Positions 1-6,600 of a DNA stretch of 7,345 nucleotides are shown one piece after another (position 1 is the first letter of the stretch; each line of letters starts with the position of its first letter). Source of the stretch: Puniceicoccales bacterium (GTDB taxonomy: Bacteria; Verrucomicrobiota; Verrucomicrobiia; Opitutales; UBA953); the NCBI GenBank assembly GCA_031289285.1, contig JAITPT010000024.1:1-7345 (forward strand), written 5' to 3'. The notes below the pieces were generated by a model, which saw nothing but the letters and a program-made list of their open reading frames with translations, ran no database searches and was not told where the DNA came from. The position numbers were made by a program, and so were the translations under genes.

Positions 1-17
1 AGGTAACCATATTCGTC

Positions 18-470
18 ATGAACCTTTTCAGCATGGGATTAGCCAGCGTCTTCCTCAACATTATCCCCCTTTTCGTCCTGTGGCTCCCCCAATTATGGGC
101 GGGCATCCTCGTCTCCACCATTATCTGCACAATCGCCCTGCCGATCCTCGTGAAAGTGAGGGACGCCGCCTCGTACGCCATCGAGAACCGGACGCCCATA
201 GACGGCGCGGTGGCGTTCATCGGGGGCTTTATCCAAAAAGCCGGACGCTCCGTGATAAAAGGCGTGCTGGCGGTGGTAACCTTCGGCGCGGTACTCGGGC
301 TGCTGCCGTGGATCGTCATCAAAATCTTCCAAAACGACTCCTTCACCTTCAAAGAGCAATGTCTCTGGAGCCTCGCCGCCTTTGTCGTCATCGGGAGCGT
401 GGTAGCCGTCTTCACGATCCTAATCGTCCGACTCTCGAAAACCCTAATGGTGGGGGAGGACACCGACTAA
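18..470 (+). CDS. Small four-helix integral membrane protein, function unknown
   Basis: The product is 150 residues and I do not recognise its family. Four hydrophobic stretches are visible: about 6-24, 28-45, 79-103 and 116-137. They predict an inner-membrane protein made of two helical hairpins. Between helices 2 and 3 lies a polar loop (about 46-78) with several Lys, Arg, Asp and Glu residues. The C-terminus is short and acidic (VGEDTD). There is no signal peptide distinct from helix 1, and no catalytic motif. The ATG at 18 has only a weak purine stretch (AGG at 1-3) upstream. The frame is open to the left edge, so the true start may lie outside the window; an ATG at 33 is another possibility. 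The stop at 468-470 abuts the start of the giant surface-protein gene, so the two are probably co-transcribed and translationally coupled. A role in export or anchoring of that neighbour is only a guess from position. Confidence 0.75.
   Translation: MNLFSMGLASVFLNIIPLFVLWLPQLWAGILVSTIICTIALPILVKVRDAASYAIENRTPIDGAVAFIGGFIQKAGRSVIKGVLAVVTFGAVLGLLPWIVIKIFQNDSFTFKEQCLWSLAAFVVIGSVVAVFTILIVRLSKTLMVGEDTD
452..460 (+). promoter_or_regulatory. Strong ribosome binding site for the giant gene
   Basis: The purine run GGGGGAGGA, containing the Shine-Dalgarno core GGAGG, ends ten bases before the ATG at 471. It lies inside the last codons of the upstream membrane-protein gene. This supports 471 as the true start and suggests that ribosomes finishing the first gene can initiate on the second. 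Confidence 0.75.
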
Positions 471-623
471 ATGCCGCCGCCCGTCCCCTTCCGCCCCCGC
501 CGTCCCCTCGCCCGCTTCCTCGCCTGTGCTGCCTCCCTCACTGCCGCCGCCACCGTAGCTTCCCTCGCCCCCGACCTCCCAAACTCCTCTCTCCTCTCCT
601 CCCTCGCCCCCTCCGCTGCCGCC
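471..623 (+). other. Predicted long N-terminal signal peptide
   Basis: Residues 1-51 hold a basic n-region (Arg at 8, 10, 11 and 15), a hydrophobic Ala/Leu-rich stretch at about 13-33, a Pro/Ser/Leu segment, and a small-residue run PSAAA at 47-51 that would suit signal peptidase I. About 51 residues is longer than a standard Sec signal, though long leaders are known among large autotransporters. Cleavage nearer residue 30 (TVASLA) is also possible. The pair R10-R11 is followed by P-L, so it resembles a twin-arginine motif only loosely. Confidence 0.65.
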
Positions 624-3600
624 AACACCTACTCCGTCAACGTCAACTTCGGCAGCACCTACATTACCCTCGACGGTGCGGGTGCGGTGCCTGTGCCTGC
701 TGCTGCTTGGAACCAAACTGACCAGTTCGTTGCAGTCGCCCGCTCCTCCGTTGCCCCTTCGGTCTGGAATGGCGACATTCTCACACCTGCGCCTTCGGGC
801 GTCGCCATGACTTGGACTGGCAAAACCGCTGGCACCAACGGGCGCACCCTCACCAACGACAACCTTGCCACTAAACAACTTCTCTCCTCTGGCTTCTCTA
901 ATGCCGCCAACGGAAAAACCACCCATTCAGCCACCATCTTCAACATCTCCGACCTCCTCCCCGACCTCTCTACTGCCAAATCTGCCAACCTCTACATCTA
1001 CTACGCTGCTATCGGTAACGGTCTCCAGTATCTCCTCCCGCAGCGCGTCAACGGCGTTTGGTTTGAGGGGCATACGGCGCCGGGCACACGCCGCGTCACC
1101 GACAACTGGGATGCCAACACACTCTACCAACTCTCCGGCATGGCTGGCTCCCTTGGCGACACCTCCAACCCCACCGAAGGCAAAGGCGGCAACTACCTCA
1201 AAATTGACCTCATCGCAAACAGCGACCTCTTCTCTGGCACCTACATAGAGCAACTCGACTTCCGCACAGGCGTCAACACCGCCTCTTACGAAATCGCCCT
1301 CGTCGGCTTCCAGCTTGTCTGGGAAACTGCCGAAAACATCTGGAAGGGAGGCAACAACACATGGTCGGCTGCCAACTGGGCTACCGCAAAAGACCCCGCC
1401 ACGCCCGCCCCCTTCGTCCCCGATTCCACTGCCATCTTTGACAACTCCTCCGGCTCCGGCTACACCGTCACCCTCGACGCTCCCACCCCCGTCGAACACA
1501 TAGACGTGCGCACTGGCACCACCGTCACAATCGCCCAGACCGCCACCGGCGCATTCACCGCTCCGCCCCTCCTCACAATCGCCGAAAACGCCACACTCCA
1601 CGTCGCATTCGACACCGCTATCGGAAAACTCACCGGCAACGGCAACCTCTCCGTCGTCTCCGGCACCACCACCACACTCACCTCGGCGCGAAGCACTTAC
1701 ACTGGCGGCTTCGACATCGCAAACAACGCCACCTTGCGCGTCACGGGCGACGCCACTCTCGGCGCAGCGACGGCTACCACTCCACTCAACTTCTTCGGCG
1801 CAAACGCCACACTTGAAATCGCCCGCGACCCCACCGCGCTCTCTGGCGCACCCTCGCCAGCACTCGCTATCCAACGTGCCTTCACGGGCACCGGAAAAGT
1901 CAACGTCGCCTCCGGTTCCCTAAGCTACTCAGGCACAGCCGCATCCAGCATCACATTCAACGTCGGGAGCTACGCAGCCGCCGCACCCGCAGGCGGCGCA
2001 GGCTTGCCAGCAGCAGGGCAGGGGCAGGCCGCACCCGCACCGTCCGCACCCGCATCCGCACCACAGACAGGGTTGCCTGTGCAACCCTCGACATCCCAAC
2101 AACTTACCCCGCTCCTGCCCCTGCCGCAAGCCGCACTCACCATTGCCACGGGCGCAAACATCGCTGGCCCCATCCGCGCTGGCGCAGCCACCGTCACCCT
2201 CGAGCCCGGCTCCACCACCGCTAACCTCCTCCTTACCAACCACTCCACACTCCGCACAAGTGCCGACGTCTCCGTCGGCACTCTCACACTCAACTCCACC
2301 ACCGACCCCGCCGACTCTACCCTCTGGGAACTCTCCGGCACAGGCAAACTCTCCACTAACTCCCTCACACTCAACGGCGCTTCCGTCGTAATAGACATTG
2401 GCAAAATCTACGGCTCGCTCGCCGTTGGCACCTACACGCTGCTCCAAAGCACCACGCCCATCACCAACAACACCGGCGCAGACTTCCGCCTCACAAGCCT
2501 CCCCATGAGCGCAGACGTCGCACTCGCCCAAACCGCCGAAAACATCACCCTCTCCGTCAACTCCACTGGCTACAACCGCTACATCCGCACCGACCCCGCC
2601 ACCGGCAGCTTCACCGACACCTCCCACTGGACTACCGATACCAACTACGTCAACAAAGCCGCACTCACCGGCGACATCTTCCTCTTCAGAAACACCACCC
2701 CCGTCAAACTCCTTCTCGCTCCAGACTACACACTTCGGCTCGTCGGCAATGTCGCAGTTAACTTCCATTTCAACCAAGGCTGGAGCACGGGACCTAATAC
2801 CGGCACGTCCACTTGGACTAGCCCGGGCGGAGAACCCGTCGGCGACCAAATTGTTGGCCTCTACGTCGCGGGCGCAGGTGCTGCCAACACTGGCACTGTC
2901 ATGATTTTCGGCGGCACCATTGACACAGGCACCCACGGCGCCGACCCCGCCACCTCCTACGCCATCCTCGTCCGCTCTAACTCCAGCCCGCTCCTCATCC
3001 GCAGCAAAATCATAGGCTCCGGCTCCATCGCCCGCTTGCACACGGGTAGTGCGGAAAGCCCCGCCTATGGCCTCACGATTCAGGGCGACCTATCCGAATA
3101 CACCGGAACAATATACGGCGCAGGCGGTGCCCGCGGTGTTACCTTTGGCCACGGCGCTGTCATCGGCTCCAGCGCAACCGTCGCACTCACCTCCGGCGCA
3201 TACACCAATGGCTCAATAACCTTCACTGGCGACGTAGATTACGGCGCAAAAACAATCAAAGGCTCCGGCACTATCAACTTCACCCCACCGGGCTACGTCG
3301 TCCGCCTCACTGGCACCGACCCGGGCTGGCTCTCCTCCAGCGACATCACTTGGAACTCCGGCGGAACTATCGCAATCAACGATTGGAGAAACGTGGGCGG
3401 CAAAAGTTTCTACTTGACCGGAATGGCCAGCACCCTTCAGCTATACGGCGAAGACGGAACCGTAATCAATTCCAACAGCGGAACTGTCATTCAATTAGGC
3501 ATTACTGGCGCACAGATAAAGGTTGGCACCGCAGACCCACGCAACGACCTACTCGATCCTGTTACAATCACTTACGGCGGAACCTTAAATGGCAGCTTCG

Positions 3601-6600
3601 AACTCTACAAAACGGGCAAGGGAAGACTCGTCCTCACCGTGAGACCTTCTTACACAGCCCACACGCGCATTCTCGAAGGAGAATTAGAACTCACCTCTAC
3701 TGCTATGGTGTCTCTGGGAACGAGCACCAGAGGCATCATCCTTATTCGCCCAGATACCGCCCTTATCTTCAACGGCGCCAGCCTCAATCTTGACAACCAT
3801 ATCTACGGACAAGGCAAGGTTGTCAAAAAAGCCGACGGCGTAGCAAACACAGCTGCAACCAACTCATTAAATTTTAGCAAAAACATGACATTCTCCGGTG
3901 GGCTGTATATCGAAGGCGGGCGGCTCGGTAGCTCTTCTGGTTTAGGTGGCGGCAATGTCTATGTCTCAAATGGCGGAAAACTCTGGCTTAACCGTGCCAA
4001 TGCAGATTGGACGAACAACATCTTTATCACTGGTCCAGGTGTGCCCGAACCAAACGGTGTAACTTATGGCGCGATACGGGTGGATCAAGCTGCCACTGTC
4101 AAAATCTCTGGCAACATCACGGTCGTCGCCGACCCAGAGGCAAATATCTATTTCTCACGCATTAACTCCTGCGGCACCACTGGGTTAAGAATTTCTGGAA
4201 ACCTCATTGGCGCAGAGGATGTTACTCTCGAGTTTGGAGAGACCTCAACTGTGGACGACGATGCTAAGAACCACCTCATCTACCTCACGGGCAAAAATAC
4301 CGATTGGCGCGGCACCCTGATAGTTCGCGGCGAAATCGGGATGTCGGTCAGCATAGGCGACGGCGGTAACAATGGCAACCTCCCCAACACCAAGGCAATT
4401 ATCGTCACCCCGGGCGGAAAACTCATTGCAAACACCGCCCGCAGCGCAGAGGCAAATGGCATGACATTAGCCACAGACGCAGACCTAATCATTGGCGGTA
4501 ACATCTCCGGCGGCGGCAACTTCGAGAAGCAAGGCGCAGGCACCGCAATTCTCACTGGCGTCGCAAGCGACCTCGGCGCAGGAACGATAACCGTCTCCGC
4601 CGGTTCACTTTTCATCACAGGCGGCATCAAAGCCGCAAGCGCCTCCGTTAGCTCCGGAGCAGTTCTCGGCGTGGCGGACGGCGGCACTATCATTGGCACC
4701 GTCAACATCCCGGCTGGCGCGATATTTTCCAGCGGGCTTGGCATCGTGACGGGCAATCTCAACTTCACCGGTGCCTCCACCGTGCGCACCACCGCAGTCG
4801 GCGAATACACCATCGCCACCGGCGGAACTCGTTCCGCCAAAGTCACTTTCGACCTCGGCCCACTCTACACCTCGCTCGCCGAGCGCCTCATCGAGCACGG
4901 CGAAACAGGCGCACGAAACATTGCCCTGCTCGGCTATGGCTCCACACTCAACGGCGCACTTCCCACTACCGATTGGGATGTCAGCAACAGCGGCACCTAC
5001 CGCCCGACCTCCACACCAACACTTTCCGCCACCAACGGCCTAATAAAACTCGACCTCGCCGCTACTCCACACGTCCTCAGTTGGGACTCCGGCAATTGGG
5101 ACAACAGCGGAACCGCCACTTGGAAAGTAGAGACTTCCGGCGGAACGCTTAACGTCGGAGATAACACTCGATTTTATACAGGAGACGCCGCATATTTCAC
5201 AGACCAAGGTAGTGCCACAGCGGCGGTGAACATCACCGCCGCTGTTTTTCCCTCTGCCGTCATTGTCAATAACTCCACCGCTACCGCATACACGTTCAGC
5301 GGCTCGCCAATCTCCGGCACAGGCACAAAACTTATCAAAGAAGGAACCGGAACCCTAACCCTCTCCGCAGCAAACAACTACACCGGAGGAACCGTCGTCC
5401 GAAGCGTGCCCGACGGCAGCACAAACTCCCTAATCCTCACCAACGCCAGCGCTCTCGGACAAGGCCCTATCACCCTCGGCAACAACGCACTCTTAGACCT
5501 CTCCGGTGCCGCAGCAGACACAAACGCTACCACCAGCGGTGTCCGCAACGCGATTATCGTGAACGCGCCCGATGTAGCGACGGTCGTGATGGACAAAAAA
5601 GACTACGAAGTGAACACGCTCTTTGTCGGCAACGGCGTGGTGAAACTCTCGGCGGGCGCGACCGTCAGCAGCGGCTCGGCCACCGATGCTTCGCACATAG
5701 AGTTTTATACTTCCAGCCCCGACTTCACTGGAGAAATCCATCTGTCCACATGGACGGTGCTCTACATGCAGGCTCCAGATGGCGACTTCCGTAACACCGA
5801 CTTTTATCTCGACGGCAACTTCCCCGTCGCCAACAGGAATGACTACCGTTTCTCCCTTAAGGCGAATACCTCCGTTGACACAATTTACTTGGGCGGTTCC
5901 GGCTGCATCTCTTTCGATAACTTCACTCTTTTTGCAAAAGGCATTGTCCGCCTTGATAATCCGGCTTTCAGCACCATCGGCACCAAGGACGGGGCTGTCC
6001 CAAACGGCACTGTTCCTAACGCCCGCCTCTCCTCCTCCTCACCTGACGGACGCCTCATCCTCGGTAACTACGACAGGGATGCCCCACTTTGGATAGACAT
6101 TGTCATCGGTAACGCCAGCACAGACTACGCAAACGCCGACTCCTACGGCAAATCGGTCTGGATCGTAAAAGAAGGCCCGGGCGTCGTCAACATCACACAG
6201 GCACCAGTGATTAGGGGCGGCTACATCATCAACGAGGGCATCCTCGTCTATGGCTCAAAGGCCAGCGGAAGACCCACGACGAATGTGGCCAACGCCACGA
6301 CGATAGCGGGGTGGACGGATGCCCGCATCATCGTCAACCCAAAGGGCGAACTCTGGTCAAATCTCTATTTTAATTCCAATACGGCTGACATCCATCCTGT
6401 CACCTTCACGGCGGTGCTCGTCGGCGACAACCAAAACAGCGGCATATTGGGCACAAATACCTACACCCGCATCTCCGACATCACACTCAACGGCGGAACG
6501 CTCTATGGCGTAGGAACTTACACGGGAACAAATTGGGGCACTTGGCAAATCCGCGACAAGTTAGTTGTCACCGCCGACCAGCTTGACCCCGCCAAGGGCT

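Noticed and set aside
519..527. Possible lipoprotein cysteine in the leader (L-A-C at residues 17-19)
   Set aside because: The hydrophobic stretch before Cys19 is too short and contains Arg15, and the hydrophobic core continues after it, so a lipobox is unlikely.
80..721. Open frame of 213 codons on the plus strand, out of phase with both genes
   Set aside because: It is rich in Arg, Pro and His, bridges the end of the membrane-protein gene and the leader of the giant gene, and has no plausible ribosome binding site or fold.
927..1874. Open frame of 315 codons on the minus strand
   Set aside because: Its translation is an implausible Gly/Val/Glu/Asp/Cys-rich string with no domain pattern. 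It is what appears opposite C-ending Thr, Ser, Leu and Ala codons of the giant gene.
1929..3041. Open frame of 370 codons on the minus strand
   Set aside because: It has the same biased composition with many cysteines and runs of Gly and Cys. It lies entirely opposite the giant gene, whose beta-strand repeats are a far better explanation.
3350..3793. Open frame of 147 codons on the plus strand inside the giant gene
   Set aside because: Arg/Gln/His-rich composition typical of an out-of-phase reading; the in-phase frame encodes a recognisable beta-strand repeat there.
4280..4846. Open frame of 188 codons on the minus strand
   Set aside because: Pro/Val/Ala-rich shadow with no recognisable domain, opposite clear repeat-coding sequence on the plus strand.
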